This document shows positions 1-9,212 of a DNA stretch of 59,999 bases, piece after piece. The translations under genes and the position numbers were made by a program. Under the pieces are notes generated by a model, which saw nothing but the letters and a program-made list of their open reading frames with translations, did no database searches and had not been told where the DNA came from. The stretch comes from Streptomyces montanisoli (GTDB lineage: Bacteria > Actinomycetota > Actinomycetes > Streptomycetales > Streptomycetaceae): positions 1 to 59,999 of the forward strand of contig NZ_JAGIQL010000021.1 in the NCBI RefSeq assembly GCF_017813245.1, given 5' to 3'. The stretch's first letter is position 1. Each line of letters starts with the position of its first letter.

Positions 1-36
1 TGGGATCACCGTGCGGCGCACAGCACGGTGATCCCA
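1..36. terminator. hairpin at the window edge
   Basis: A perfect 14-bp inverted repeat (1-14 and 23-36) encloses an 8-base loop. It is probably the terminator of a gene lying left of the window. No U-tract follows, which is usual in Streptomyces. Confidence 0.6.
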
Positions 37-460
37 CCGGCGGCCGTGCCCGCCCGGGCGCGCGGGGCGCCCCCGTACGTGCCGCGCCGGCAGCGCCCGA
101 GCAGGCGCCGCGCCACCTCCTCGAACAGCGTCGCACCGCCCTTCGCGCGTGCTTCGCCACGACGCCGGGCTCGCGTCCGCCGTGAGCGCGTCCCCCGTGA
201 GCGCGTCGCCGTGAGCCGACGGCACCGCCCGCCCGGGACCGGAAGCGGTCCCGTACGCCCGGCGCCGCGAGCGCGCCCGGAAGCCGCCGCACCGCCTGCC
301 CGAACAGCGTCGCGCTCGTGCCCACGCGGCGGGCGATTACGCATCCAGCGTCCCGCGTCAGGCGGCGACCGCCCGCCGCGAGGCGCCACTCGCTCTGGAC
401 CATTGACGGCGGCGCGTCGATAGTGGGAGGCGCATCGTCCGCCGTGGATGGAGGTACGCG
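37..460. other. intergenic region without a convincing gene
   Basis: Open frames exist on both strands, but their translations are arginine/alanine-rich low-complexity sequence with no recognisable domain, as expected of chance frames in GC-rich DNA. A short imperfect tandem repeat built on CCGTGAGCGCGTC lies around 180-218. The last bases carry the ribosome binding site of the next gene (GGAGG at 449-453). Confidence 0.5.
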
Positions 461-1399
461 ATGGCGAGTGGCGTGCCGTTGGTTCCCGTCGACCGTCCGC
501 TGGACCGTGAGTTGCGCCGGCTGCTGCGGCACGGCACGTTCGCCCAGGTGCTCGATCACGCGCTCAACACCCGCGGGCTGAGCCTGGAACGTGTGCAGCA
601 CCACCTGGCCGCGCAGGGCGTCCACGTCAGCCGGGCGGCGCTGAGCTACTGGCGGCACGGCCGCAGCCGTCCGGAACGCGCCGAGTCGCTGCGGGCGGTC
701 CGCGGCCTGGAGGCGGTGCTCTGCCTGCCCGCCGACTCGCTGGTGTCGCGGCTCGGACCGCCGCGGCCGCGCGGACCGCGCCGCAAGGCCGGTCCCGACG
801 CGATCGACCGGCGCAGGCTCTGGCCCGCGCACCGGCCGCTGCTCGCCGCGATGAGCACACCGCCCGACGACCGGATACGCACGCTCGACGTGCAGGAGCA
901 CGTCGAGGTCGGGGCGGACCGCCGGCTGACGAGCCTGCGCACCCGGCTGGTGCTGGAGGCGTCGGCCGACCGCGTCGACCGCCATACGATCCTGCTGTGG
1001 GCCGAGGACTCGACCGCCGCCGTCCCGTCCGATCCCAAGTGCTGCCGCGTCGGCCGGGTGCGGGCCGACGACGCCACCGGCGCCACGGTGTGCGAGCTGA
1101 TCCTCGACCATCGGCTGAACGCCGGCGAGCGCACCGTCGTGGACTACACCTGCGCCTTCCCGCCCGGCCCCGAACTGACCTTCTTCCACCACCGGTTCAC
1201 CCGGCCGATCCGCCAGTACGTGCTCCAGGCCGAGTTCTTCGGGCAGGTCCCGGTGAGCTGCGTGCCGTTTCGCCAGACGGGCCTCCAGGCGCCGCGGCAC
1301 GTCGGCCCGTCGCTGTGGATCGGGGCGAGCGGGACCGCGCACCTCGTGGTCACGGACGGCGCTCCCGGCATCGTCGGCATGGCCTGGGAGTGGGACTGA
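461..1399 (+). CDS. helix-turn-helix (XRE-like) regulator
   Basis: 312 residues. Residues about 35-75 form an XRE-like helix-turn-helix, with the recognition-helix region around SRAALSYWRHGRSRPER. A proline/arginine linker follows, then a C-terminal domain of about 190 residues that I do not recognise. The ATG is preceded by GGATGGAGG at a good distance, so the start is secure. The gene stands alone and is followed by a hairpin. The protein is probably a cytoplasmic DNA-binding regulator; its ligand and targets cannot be read from the sequence. It could instead be a scaffold that keeps an HTH fold without binding DNA. Confidence 0.72.
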   Translation: MASGVPLVPVDRPLDRELRRLLRHGTFAQVLDHALNTRGLSLERVQHHLAAQGVHVSRAALSYWRHGRSRPERAESLRAVRGLEAVLCLPADSLVSRLGPPRPRGPRRKAGPDAIDRRRLWPAHRPLLAAMSTPPDDRIRTLDVQEHVEVGADRRLTSLRTRLVLEASADRVDRHTILLWAEDSTAAVPSDPKCCRVGRVRADDATGATVCELILDHRLNAGERTVVDYTCAFPPGPELTFFHHRFTRPIRQYVLQAEFFGQVPVSCVPFRQTGLQAPRHVGPSLWIGASGTAHLVVTDGAPGIVGMAWEWD

Positions 1400-1416
1400 C
1401 ACGGCAGGACGGGTCC

Positions 1417-1442
1417 GACCGGTGGCCCACGAGCCACCGGTC
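1417..1442. terminator. hairpin between convergent genes
   Basis: A perfect 10-bp stem (1417-1426 with 1433-1442, loop CCACGA) lies between the HTH gene on the + strand and the protease gene on the - strand. It probably terminates both. Confidence 0.65.
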
Positions 1443-1476
1443 AGACCCTCACGCGTCCTGTGCCGAACCGCAGGTG

Positions 1477-1505
1477 CGGACGGTCAGTACTCGGACGGTC
1501 AGTAC
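1477..1505. repeat. 14-bp direct repeat over a stop codon
   Basis: CGGACGGTCAGTAC occurs at 1477-1490 and 1492-1505. The second copy spans the stop codon of the protease gene. The first copy carries the same Tyr-stop sequence just downstream, consistent with a small tandem duplication. Confidence 0.7.
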
Positions 1506-4500
1506 ACGAACCAGCCGAATCCCACCTTTCCGCTGCCGCCGCCGCTCTCCGCGGCCGTCACCGTCACGTTGTAAATCTGCGTCGCGCCGGCCTGCGCGCT
1601 GCCGCTGATCACACCGGTGCGGCTGTCGATGGACAGCCCCGGCGGCAGGCCGGTAGCCGACCACGTGTACGTGCCGCTGCCGCCGTTCGCGTGCATCGGC
1701 AGGCTGACCGGCGTCCCGTGCTGGGTGAACTGGAAGCCGGGGTCCTGCACGGTGACCGGCGTCGGCGTCCCGCCGCCCTGGACGTTCAGGGTGAACGTGG
1801 TGTCGTGGCCGGCGGTCGCGTTCTTGCCGCTGACCGTCACCTTGTACGTGCCTTCGGGTGTGGAGGCGCTCGTGGAGACGGTCAGCGTGGACGAGCCGCC
1901 CGCGCTCACCGATGACGGGTCGAACGTGGCGGTCGCGCCCGACGGCAGCCCGCTCGCCGACAGGGCGATGTCGCCCGCGGGGGGCGGTGTGCTGCCCGGC
2001 AGGTGCGCCTTGATCTCGTCGGCGTAGCTCGTCACGCGCGTGTACACGCCGTACGTGTCGCACTTGTTGGACATCCAGGAGAAGAACCCGACGATCTGGT
2101 TGCCCTCCAGGAACGGGGATCCGCTGTCGCCCACGCAGACGCCCGCGTGGCCGTCGGAGTAGCCGGTGCACAGCATCGACCCGTCGCCCTTCCAGTACGT
2201 CGACAGGGTCGGCTGCTTCGCGCAGGCCGAGTCCGCGGCGACCGGCAGATCGACCACCCGCAGCACGTCCGAGTACTGCTGCGGTCCCGTCTCGCCCCAG
2301 CCGATGCCCTTGCCCATCGTGCCGGGTGCGTTCAGCGAGGTGTCAGTCGCGATCGTCGGGTAGACGATGCCCGCCGGCACCGGCACGTCACGGTCGAGGG
2401 TGTAGACCGCGACGTCGTGGCCGTCCTGCCAGCTCGTGTAGTCCGGGTCGGTCCACACACTCTTGATGTCGGCACGGAATCCGGTGTCGTTGAGGTCGGT
2501 CGCACCGTAGACGAACCACTTGGCGCCGCCGTTCTCCAGCCAGCAGTGTGCGGCGCCGACCACGGTGTGCGGGCCGACCAGCGCCATGCTGCACGACTGC
2601 TGTCCCGGGAAGACGCTGCCGTCCCTGCGCAGCGAGATCATGAACGGGTACGTGTCGACCGAGGTCGGGGTGCCGCCGACAACTCCCGGCTGGGCCGCGG
2701 GAGTCGCCGTGGTTCCGGCGCTCGTCCCTCGTGCCGGGTGGATCGCCTGCGGCGCCGCCGCCGTGTGCACCGTCGCGGTGGCGGACTGCCCGGCGTTCAC
2801 CGTCGCGGACGACGGGTCGACGCTGATCGAGAAGTCGCCCTGGCCCGAGCCGTTGACGGTCAGTGACACCGGGGTGTTGTGAGTCGCGTCGGTGCTCTTG
2901 CCGGTGACGGTCACACTGCTCTGGCCGGGCGACGCGGAGGACGACGCCGTCAGGGTCAGCTTCGACGAGCCGCCCGCGGTGACGGACGCCGGGTCGAAGC
3001 TGGCGGTCACGCCCGCGGGCAGCCCGGATGCCGTGAGTGCCACGGACTGCGCACTGCCCTTGGTGACCTTGGTCGTGACGGTGGTGGTCACCGACTTGCC
3101 CGGGTCGACGCTCACCGACGCCGGGTCGGCGCTGATCGAGAAGTCGTTGGCCGCGGGCGGCGTGGCGCCGTTGATCAGCGGGTCGGCCAGGTTGTCGCCC
3201 CGCATCGAACCCCAGCCGGTGCACAGGTCGTAGCCGGTGCCCGCGTTGTAGGTGCCGTTGTCGCCGGTCGTCACGTCGTTGAACGTGGAGTCGTATTGGG
3301 ACGACTTGGCGACGGCGTAGATGGTCGGGTTCATGGCGCCGAGGTCGGCCTTGCCCTCGGCCTTCGCCTTCTGGTTGACCATGGCGATGTAGCCGGCCCA
3401 CAGCGGCGACGACGCGCTGGTGCCGCCTACGTCCTCCCAGTTGCCGTTCATGTAGACCGACATCGCGCCCGCGCCGTAGTCCGCGTCGAGCGCCACGTCG
3501 GGCACCGACCGGTAGCCGTTGCTGCCCGACTGCCAGTCCGGCTTGGCGTAGATCTGCGAATAGCCGCCGCCGGAGCGGGTGTTGCCGGTTCCGCCCTGGT
3601 TCCAGCAGGTCTCCGACTGGTACGTGCCGGCGTTGTCGCTGGTCCGCAGCTGCGTGCCGCCGACACCGGTGAACAGCGGGTCGCTCGGCGGGTAGTCGGC
3701 CTGGACCGTGGAGTTGTCGCCGTTGTAGCCGCAGCCGGTGGCACCCCAGTCGCCGGACGCGGACAGCAGCGTCACGCCCTGCGCCACCATCTGGGTGTAC
3801 GAGTCGTGCGAGGACTTGATCGGGGAGGACTCGCACTTCTCGCCGAGCAGCCAGGAACCCGAGAGGATGTTGATCCGGTCGTCACTGGCGATCTTCGCCA
3901 TCTCGTCGACCCAGGCGTTGTCCGAATTGGGCGCCTCGTAGACGACCTGTCCCGCGTTCGGCGCCGTCGCGGCCACCGCCTCGACGTCCAGTGTCACCTC
4001 CAGCTGGCCGCTGCCGGGGCTGGACACACCGCCGTCCACCGGGGCGACCTGGGCGTCGACCGACGGCTGCTGGTAGTGCTGCGTCCATGCGTCGAGGTCG
4101 GACTGCTTGAAGGAGTCGAACTCGATGAGGCCGACCTTCTGGCCCGAGCCGTTGTACGACCCGGACATCTTGTTCATGCTGTAGGCGGTGCGGAACTGGG
4201 CCGGTGTGTAGCCGCCGCCTGGCCCGGTCGGGCCCGCGGGGTGGCCGGCGGGCTTGCCGTGCCCGGCCGGGTGACCTGCCCGGTGCGCCGCGGGCCGGTC
4301 GGTCAGGCCGGTGACCGCCCTTATGGTGGACGCGAGCGCCGCCGGCACGGTCGGCGCCTTGTCGCTCGCGTAGAAGTGCTTGCCCGCCGCGTCGGAGTAG
4401 TCACCGATCGACGTTCCGAACGCCGCCTTCACCTGCTCGGCGGTGCCGACCGCGTCGATCACCTGCCGGTTGCCCGACACATGCGTGACGCGCAGCCCGT

Positions 4501-4861
4501 TGGACTTCAGGAAGGCCTTCGAGTCGGCGATGTCGGACAGGCGGGGCGCGTACCGCTCGTTGTACTGCGCGCTGGTGAGGTAGTGACGGTAGTTCGGCGA
4601 CGACGGGTCGCTGACGGACTTGACGAACGCGTCGAGCCCGGCCTCGTCGTGCGGCTTGAGCGACAGCGCCACACTCATCTCGCGGTCGGCGGCGGTCGTA
4701 CCGAGCCGGTGCGCGCCGGCGGGGGCCGGTCCGCTGGGGCCGAGGGACGCTCTTGGATGGTGTGGGGCCGCCGACGCGGGGACGGCCGCGGCGAGTGCGG
4801 CCACTGTGGCCAGACACGCCGCCGCGGCGACCGCCCGCGCCGTCATGGGCATTCGTGACAC
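1499..4861 (-). CDS. secreted S53 (sedolisin) protease with an inserted S1 trypsin domain
   Basis: 1120 residues. Order: signal peptide (about 1-32, ends ASA-AP), pro-kumamolisin activation domain (about 50-190), S53 catalytic domain (about 215-565), Ig-like repeat 1 (about 575-672), first half of Ig-like repeat 2 (about 675-705), trypsin domain (727 to about 953), second half of repeat 2 (about 962-1030), and a C-terminal Ig-like domain ending GWFVY. S53 residues are visible: Glu288 and Asp292 in EVTLD, the oxyanion Asp in SGDWG, Ser482 in GGTSAS, and a DVTTGDNG calcium site. The trypsin triad is also present: AAHC, HDVAV, and GDSGSP in place of GDSGGP. Activation of the trypsin part would expose VVGG. 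The GTG start has GGAGG five bases upstream. Expected to be an extracellular acid-type endopeptidase with a second protease head. The catalytic assignment is firm; substrates are unknown. Confidence 0.9.
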   Translation of the reverse strand: MSRMPMTARAVAAAACLATVAALAAAVPASAAPHHPRASLGPSGPAPAGAHRLGTTAADREMSVALSLKPHDEAGLDAFVKSVSDPSSPNYRHYLTSAQYNERYAPRLSDIADSKAFLKSNGLRVTHVSGNRQVIDAVGTAEQVKAAFGTSIGDYSDAAGKHFYASDKAPTVPAALASTIRAVTGLTDRPAAHRAGHPAGHGKPAGHPAGPTGPGGGYTPAQFRTAYSMNKMSGSYNGSGQKVGLIEFDSFKQSDLDAWTQHYQQPSVDAQVAPVDGGVSSPGSGQLEVTLDVEAVAATAPNAGQVVYEAPNSDNAWVDEMAKIASDDRINILSGSWLLGEKCESSPIKSSHDSYTQMVAQGVTLLSASGDWGATGCGYNGDNSTVQADYPPSDPLFTGVGGTQLRTSDNAGTYQSETCWNQGGTGNTRSGGGYSQIYAKPDWQSGSNGYRSVPDVALDADYGAGAMSVYMNGNWEDVGGTSASSPLWAGYIAMVNQKAKAEGKADLGAMNPTIYAVAKSSQYDSTFNDVTTGDNGTYNAGTGYDLCTGWGSMRGDNLADPLINGATPPAANDFSISADPASVSVDPGKSVTTTVTTKVTKGSAQSVALTASGLPAGVTASFDPASVTAGGSSKLTLTASSSASPGQSSVTVTGKSTDATHNTPVSLTVNGSGQGDFSISVDPSSATVNAGQSATATVHTAAAPQAIHPARGTSAGTTATPAAQPGVVGGTPTSVDTYPFMISLRRDGSVFPGQQSCSMALVGPHTVVGAAHCWLENGGAKWFVYGATDLNDTGFRADIKSVWTDPDYTSWQDGHDVAVYTLDRDVPVPAGIVYPTIATDTSLNAPGTMGKGIGWGETGPQQYSDVLRVVDLPVAADSACAKQPTLSTYWKGDGSMLCTGYSDGHAGVCVGDSGSPFLEGNQIVGFFSWMSNKCDTYGVYTRVTSYADEIKAHLPGSTPPPAGDIALSASGLPSGATATFDPSSVSAGGSSTLTVSTSASTPEGTYKVTVSGKNATAGHDTTFTLNVQGGGTPTPVTVQDPGFQFTQHGTPVSLPMHANGGSGTYTWSATGLPPGLSIDSRTGVISGSAQAGATQIYNVTVTAAESGGGSGKVGFGWFVY

Positions 4862-4933
4862 GATGCCTCCAGGGTGGGGAGTGGGTTCAGCGCGTCAACG
4901 TAGCTACTACGACGGCGAGTTGAGAGGCCCTGG

Positions 4934-4955
4934 TGAACGTTCCACCCTGTTCACG
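4934..4955. promoter_or_regulatory. inverted repeat upstream of the protease gene
   Basis: GTGAAC-N10-GTTCAC lies 75-95 bp upstream of the protease start. An 8-bp palindrome GAACGTTC (4936-4943) overlaps the left arm and another, GTAGCTAC, lies at 4900-4907. A repressor or activator site is possible; no known regulator is recognised. Confidence 0.3.
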
Positions 4956-5113
4956 GAGTTCTTCGGGACGGTCGGCGTCCGCGCTGGTCACGCCGGTGCG
5001 GCGAGCCAGTCGTCAACAGTCAGGCATCAGATGCCTCAGGCAACTGAAGGGGCGCGGGCGGTCCGGCCGCGCCTTCCGGGCGGACCGTCGGGCGGATGTA
5101 CGCCCGCCGGGCC

Positions 5114-5833
5114 CTACTCCCCGCCCGGACGCCCGTCCAGCACCTCGCGCCAGGCGGCGACCGCCCGCGGGGAGACGGGGGCCTGCCAGCCTTCGGGACG
5201 AGCGGCCCCGCCGATGTGGAACGCGGTGACGCCGGCGGCCCGCAGCACGGGCAGGTGGTCGAGGCGGAGGCCGCCGCCCACCATCATCCGCGCCTCGTAG
5301 CCGGGCTCGTCCGCGGTGGAGGCCGCGGCCTCGTCGAGCAGTGTCGGCATGCCGTCGTCGACGCCCTTGGGGGAACCCGCCGTGAGGAACCCGTCCAGGC
5401 CCGGCACGTCCGCGAGGCGCCGGCGCAGCGCGTCCCGGTCGGCGGCGCGGTCGATGGCGCGGTGGAACGTCCAGTGGCAGCCGTCCAGCACGGCGACGAG
5501 CCGCTCGACCGTCACCAGGTCGGCGCGGCCGTGCGCGTCCAGGAACCCGAGCACGAACTCCCGCGCGCCCTCGGCGCGCAGCCCGGCGGCGACCTCGGCC
5601 AGCCGGTCCACGTCCTGGGGCGTGCCCGCGGCGAAGCCGTCCGTGAGCCGCAGCATCACCCGCAGGGGGATGTCCACGGCGTCGCGGATACGGCCGAAGG
5701 TCTCGCGCGACGGACTCAGGCCGTCGGCGGCCATGTCCGAGACGATCTCCAGCCGGTCGGCCCCGCCCTTGCGCGCGGCGACCGCGTCGTCGCCGTCGAG
5801 GGCGATCACCTCCAGGAGTGGGCGCTCGCTCAT
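5114..5833 (-). CDS. cutC: CutC family protein
   Basis: 239 residues, a full-length CutC-type TIM barrel. It begins [20 protein letters not shown] and continues with [15 protein letters not shown] and the family block IPLRVMLR. CutC was named for copper homeostasis, but its biochemical role is not settled. The chosen start is the ATG at 5833; an in-frame TTG at 5848 adds only five residues and has no better ribosome binding site. The gene is divergent from copA, which fits copper. However, the site just upstream of its start is of the DasR (amino-sugar) type, not the CsoR type. The family call is firm; the function is inferred. Confidence 0.88.
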   Translation of the reverse strand: MSERPLLEVIALDGDDAVAARKGGADRLEIVSDMAADGLSPSRETFGRIRDAVDIPLRVMLRLTDGFAAGTPQDVDRLAEVAAGLRAEGAREFVLGFLDAHGRADLVTVERLVAVLDGCHWTFHRAIDRAADRDALRRRLADVPGLDGFLTAGSPKGVDDGMPTLLDEAAASTADEPGYEARMMVGGGLRLDHLPVLRAAGVTAFHIGGAARPEGWQAPVSPRAVAAWREVLDGRPGGE

Positions 5834-5847
5834 CAGCCATCCGTTCA

Positions 5848-5863
5848 AGAGGTCTAGTCCAAA
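5848..5863. promoter_or_regulatory. DasR-type (dre) site before cutC
   Basis: The 16-mer AGAGGTCTAGTCCAAA carries a near-perfect dre core (GGTCTAGACC with one change). It lies 15 bp upstream of the cutC ATG. It agrees with about 12 of 16 positions of the consensus A(C/G)TGGTCTAGACCA(C/G)T, quoted from memory. Confidence 0.5.
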
Positions 5864-5931
5864 GTCGCCCCCACTTTACGATCCACCCCTCCCCACCCGC
5901 ACCACTACCCCGCCCCCGCACCCCGCCACAC

Positions 5932-5960
5932 TTGCACTTGCTACCCCCTGGGGGTATACC
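5932..5960 (+). promoter_or_regulatory. copA promoter
   Basis: TTGCAC (5932-5937), a 17-bp spacer, then TATACC (5955-5960) form a housekeeping-type promoter. The first CsoR-type operator fills most of the spacer and touches the -10 box, so repressor binding would block polymerase. Confidence 0.6.
5942..5956. promoter_or_regulatory. CsoR-type copper operator 1
   Basis: TACCCCCTGGGGGTA is a perfect palindrome of the GC-box type bound by the copper-sensing repressor CsoR. It lies inside the copA promoter spacer. Confidence 0.8.
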
Positions 5961-5975
5961 GACAGGAGCCGTTCA

Positions 5976-5990
5976 TACCCCCAGGGGGTA
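5976..5990. promoter_or_regulatory. CsoR-type copper operator 2
   Basis: TACCCCCAGGGGGTA is a second perfect operator, centred 34 bp from the first and downstream of the -10 box. Two sites suggest tight repression. No csoR gene lies in the window. Confidence 0.8.
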
Positions 5991-6023
5991 GGATCGGACG
6001 TAGTCGATGTCGAGGAGCGCCTC

Positions 6024-8315
6024 ATGAGCCCCACCAGGACCACGGGATCCGGCAGCGGACCCGGCCTCGCCCCGGCCGAGGTCGAGCTCACCATCGGCGG
6101 TATGACCTGCGCCTCCTGTGCCGCACGCATCGAGAAGAAGCTCAACCGCATGGAGGGCGTCGAGGCCACGGTCAACTACGCCACCGAGAAGGCGAAGGTC
6201 AGCTACGGCGGCGAGCTCTCCGTCGGCGACCTGATCGCCACCGTGGAGGCGACGGGCTACACGGCCGAGGAGCCCCCCGCCCCGGAGGCCGCCGGCAACG
6301 GCGGCGACGCCGGCCAGGGCGGCGCGACTCCCGCCGAGGACGCCGAGCAGCGGACGCTGCGGCAGCGGCTGACGACCGCGGTCGTGCTCGCCGTGCCCGT
6401 GATCGCCCTGGCGATGATCCCCCCTCTCCAGTTCGACAACTGGCAGTGGCTCTCCCTGACGCTCGCCGCGCCCGTCGTCCTGTACGCGGGCCGGCCCTTC
6501 CACCGCGCCGCCTGGACGAACCTGCGGCACGGCGCCGCCACGATGGACACGCTGGTCTCCGTCGGTACGCTCGCCGCCTTCCTCTGGTCGCTGTGGGCCC
6601 TGTTCTTCGGCACGGCCGGCATGCCGGGCATGCACGACACCTTCACGCTGACGGTCGCCCGCTCCGACGGCGCGGGGAACATCTACCTCGAAGCCGCGGC
6701 CGGCGTCACCGCCTTCATCCTGGCCGGGCGGTACTTCGAGGCCCGTTCCAAGCGCACCGCGGGCGCGGCCCTGCGCACCCTGCTCGAACTGGGCGCCAAG
6801 GAGGTCACGCTCCTGCGCGACGGCCGCGAGGTGACCGTGCCCACCGCGCAGCTCGGCGTCGGCGACCGGTTCGTCGTCCGGCCGGGCGAGAAGATCGCCA
6901 CCGACGGCACCGTCGTCGAGGGCGCCTCCGCCGTGGACGCCTCGATGCTCACCGGCGAATCCGCGCCCGTCGAGGTCGCCGTGGGCGACACCGTCACCGG
7001 CGCGACCCTCAACGCCGGCGGCAGGCTCGTCGTCACGGCCACCCGTATCGGCTCGGACACCCAGCTCGCCCGCATGGCGCGCATGGTCGAGGAGGCGCAG
7101 AACGGCAAGGCCGCGGCGCAGCGCCTGGCCGACCGCATCTCGGCCGTCTTCGTGCCGGTCGTCATCGCGCTCGCGCTCGCGACGCTCGGCGGATGGCTCG
7201 CCTTCGGCGGCGGTCTGACCGCGGCCTTCACCGCGGCCGTGGCCGTGCTGATCATCGCCTGCCCCTGCGCGCTCGGGCTCGCCACCCCGACGGCACTGCT
7301 CGTCGGCACCGGTCGCGGCGCCCAGCTCGGCATCCTGATCAAGGGCCCAGAGGTGCTGGAGACGACCCGGCGCGTGGACACGATCGTGCTCGACAAGACG
7401 GGCACCGTCACCACGGGCCGGATGGAACTGCAGGACGTGCACGTGGCACCGGGCGTCGACGAGAACGACGTCCTGCGTCTCGCGGGGGCGGTCGAGCACG
7501 CCTCCGAGCACCCCGTGGCCCGGGCAGTGGCGGAAGGGGCCGCCCGCCGCGCGGGCGAGCTGCCCTCGCCCGAGGACTTCGCCGCCGTGCCGGGGCTCGG
7601 CGTGCAGGGCGTCGTCGAGGGGCACGCCGTGCTCGCCGGCCGGCCGAAGCTCCTCGCCCAGTGGGAGATCCACCTGCCGGACGACCTGGAGCGCGCCCGG
7701 CTGGACGCGGAGGCCGCGGGCCGCACGACCGTGGCGGTCGCCTGGGACGGGGAGGCGCGTGCCGTCCTCGCCGTCGCCGACGCGATCAAGGACACGAGCG
7801 CCGAGGCCGTGCGCCGGCTGCGCGCCCTCGGCCTGCGGCCCGTCCTCCTCACGGGCGACAACAAAGCCGTCGCGAACACCGTGGCCGACGAGATCGGCGT
7901 GTCCGAGGTGATCGCAGAAGTGCTGCCTGAGGACAAGCTCGGCGTCGTCAAGCGCCTCCAGAGCGAGGGGCGGTCCGTCGCGATGGTCGGCGACGGCGTC
8001 AACGACGCCGCCGCGCTGGCCCAGGCTGACCTGGGTCTCGCGATGGGCACGGGCACCGACGCCGCGATCGAGGCCGGGGACCTGACCCTCGTGCGCGGGG
8101 ACCTGCGGACCGCGGCCGACGCGATCCGGCTGGCGCGCCGCACGCTCGGCACGATCCGCGGCAACCTCGTATGGGCCTTCGGGTACAACGTCGCCGCGCT
8201 GCCCCTCGCTGCGGCAGGGCTGCTCAACCCCATGATCGCGGGCGCGGCCATGGCGTTCTCCTCGGTCTTCGTGGTGGGCAACTCCCTGCGCCTGCGCGGG
8301 TTCAAGGGCATGTGA
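6024..8315 (+). CDS. copA: copper-exporting P1B-type ATPase
   Basis: 763 residues. An N-terminal heavy-metal-associated domain carries GMTCASC (Cys29, Cys32). Membrane helices follow, with the actuator loop (TGES), the metal-binding CPC in the membrane (Cys413, Cys415), the phosphorylation motif DKTGT (Asp457), an HP motif and [13 protein letters not shown] with one MTCxxC domain is typical of Cu(I) export ATPases. The ATG at 6024 follows GAGGAGCG. The open frame extends far upstream, but that part overlaps cutC and the operators and is not coding. The gene is single: no copZ or csoR accompanies it. Two CsoR-type operators predict induction by copper. Confidence 0.93.
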   Translation: MSPTRTTGSGSGPGLAPAEVELTIGGMTCASCAARIEKKLNRMEGVEATVNYATEKAKVSYGGELSVGDLIATVEATGYTAEEPPAPEAAGNGGDAGQGGATPAEDAEQRTLRQRLTTAVVLAVPVIALAMIPPLQFDNWQWLSLTLAAPVVLYAGRPFHRAAWTNLRHGAATMDTLVSVGTLAAFLWSLWALFFGTAGMPGMHDTFTLTVARSDGAGNIYLEAAAGVTAFILAGRYFEARSKRTAGAALRTLLELGAKEVTLLRDGREVTVPTAQLGVGDRFVVRPGEKIATDGTVVEGASAVDASMLTGESAPVEVAVGDTVTGATLNAGGRLVVTATRIGSDTQLARMARMVEEAQNGKAAAQRLADRISAVFVPVVIALALATLGGWLAFGGGLTAAFTAAVAVLIIACPCALGLATPTALLVGTGRGAQLGILIKGPEVLETTRRVDTIVLDKTGTVTTGRMELQDVHVAPGVDENDVLRLAGAVEHASEHPVARAVAEGAARRAGELPSPEDFAAVPGLGVQGVVEGHAVLAGRPKLLAQWEIHLPDDLERARLDAEAAGRTTVAVAWDGEARAVLAVADAIKDTSAEAVRRLRALGLRPVLLTGDNKAVANTVADEIGVSEVIAEVLPEDKLGVVKRLQSEGRSVAMVGDGVNDAAALAQADLGLAMGTGTDAAIEAGDLTLVRGDLRTAADAIRLARRTLGTIRGNLVWAFGYNVAALPLAAAGLLNPMIAGAAMAFSSVFVVGNSLRLRGFKGM

Positions 8316-8338
8316 GGCCGAGCCGGCCTGGTCCGGTT

Positions 8339-8383
8339 CGTCATACGGAGATGCGTCATGCGGAGATGCGTCATGCGGAAAAC
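8339..8383. repeat. three tandem 15-bp repeats
   Basis: Units of the form CGTCATGCGGAGATG occur at 8339, 8354 and 8369. The first has one change and the third diverges at its end. They lie between copA and the HD-domain gene; the role is unknown. Confidence 0.7.
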
Positions 8384-8447
8384 CGTAGGCGTGCCGGGCC
8401 CGGCCACGTCGGGAGTTGTCCACAGCCTCGGCCGTATTGTCGTACCT

Positions 8448-9140
8448 ATGCCCGAGCACCACACAGGCCACCACAGCAGCCACCGCCCCGCCGACGCGTC
8501 GGCCCACGGCCCGGACCTGCGGGAGCGCTTCGCCGCCGTGCTCAGGCCGCTGAGCGGCGCGGGCACCGACCCCTACCCGTACGCGGACGACCTGCTGGCC
8601 CGCTGGTCGCAGCCGCAGCGGCGCTACCACACGACCCGTCACCTCGCGGCCGTGCTCGACCACGTCGACACGCTGGAGGACCACGCGCACGATCCCGGCC
8701 TCGTACGCCTCGCCGCCTGGTTCCACGACGCCGTCTACCGGCCGGACCGCAGCGAGAACGAGGAGCGCTCCGCCCGCCTCGCCGAACGCGCCCTGCCCGA
8801 GGCAGGCGTGGCCGCCGACGCGACGGCCGAGGTGGCGCGCCTCGTACGCCTCACCGCGGACCACGCGGCTCGGCCGGGCGACGCGAACGGCGCCGTGCTG
8901 TGCGACGCGGACCTGGCGATCCTCGCCTCGCCGCCCGCGACATACGCCGCCTATGCCGCGGACGTACGCGCCGAGTACGGCTTCGTGCCCGACGACCTGT
9001 TCCGCACGGGCCGCGGCGAGGTGCTCGAACAGCTCCTCGCCCTGCCGAGCCTCTTCCGCACCCCGTACGGCCTGCGCGAGTGGGAGGAGCAGGCCCGCCA
9101 CAACATCGCCGCCGAGCTGCGGCTGCTCGCGGCGGGCTGA
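8448..9140 (+). CDS. HD-superfamily predicted metal-dependent phosphohydrolase
   Basis: 230 residues. The block RYHTTRHLAAVLDHVD, then AAWFHDAVYRPDRSENEE, then LTADHA and LCDADLAILAS are the spaced His/Asp motifs of a family of small HD proteins (His in RYHTxxH, HD in WFHDAVY, final Asp in DADLAIL). The substrate is not known for the family. The ATG at 8448 is chosen because the upstream frame runs through the tandem repeats. No Shine-Dalgarno sequence is visible, and TATTGT ends 8 bp before the ATG, so the mRNA may be leaderless. Confidence 0.8.
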   Translation: MPEHHTGHHSSHRPADASAHGPDLRERFAAVLRPLSGAGTDPYPYADDLLARWSQPQRRYHTTRHLAAVLDHVDTLEDHAHDPGLVRLAAWFHDAVYRPDRSENEERSARLAERALPEAGVAADATAEVARLVRLTADHAARPGDANGAVLCDADLAILASPPATYAAYAADVRAEYGFVPDDLFRTGRGEVLEQLLALPSLFRTPYGLREWEEQARHNIAAELRLLAAG

Positions 9141-9145
9141 GGCCG

Positions 9146-9171
9146 GGTCCCGGGTCCCGGGGCCCGGGACC
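9146..9171. terminator. hairpin after the HD-domain gene
   Basis: A 9-bp perfect stem GGTCCCGGG/CCCGGGACC with an 8-base loop starts 5 bases after the stop codon. Confidence 0.55.
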
Positions 9172-9212
9172 GCCCGGGAATGCGGGGAACATCCGGAACC
9201 GTTGACCGTGTC

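Noticed and set aside
28..423. Possible small genes at the left end on either strand
   Set aside because: Arginine/alanine-rich translations without a ribosome binding site or recognisable motif.
8339..8383. Short tandem repeats as a CRISPR array
   Set aside because: Units are contiguous with no spacers and only three copies; the other repeats in the window likewise lack spacers and cas genes.
5973..9101. A 1042-codon open frame opposite copA and the HD gene
   Set aside because: Spans two real genes and their intergenic repeats on the other strand; low-complexity, no domain.
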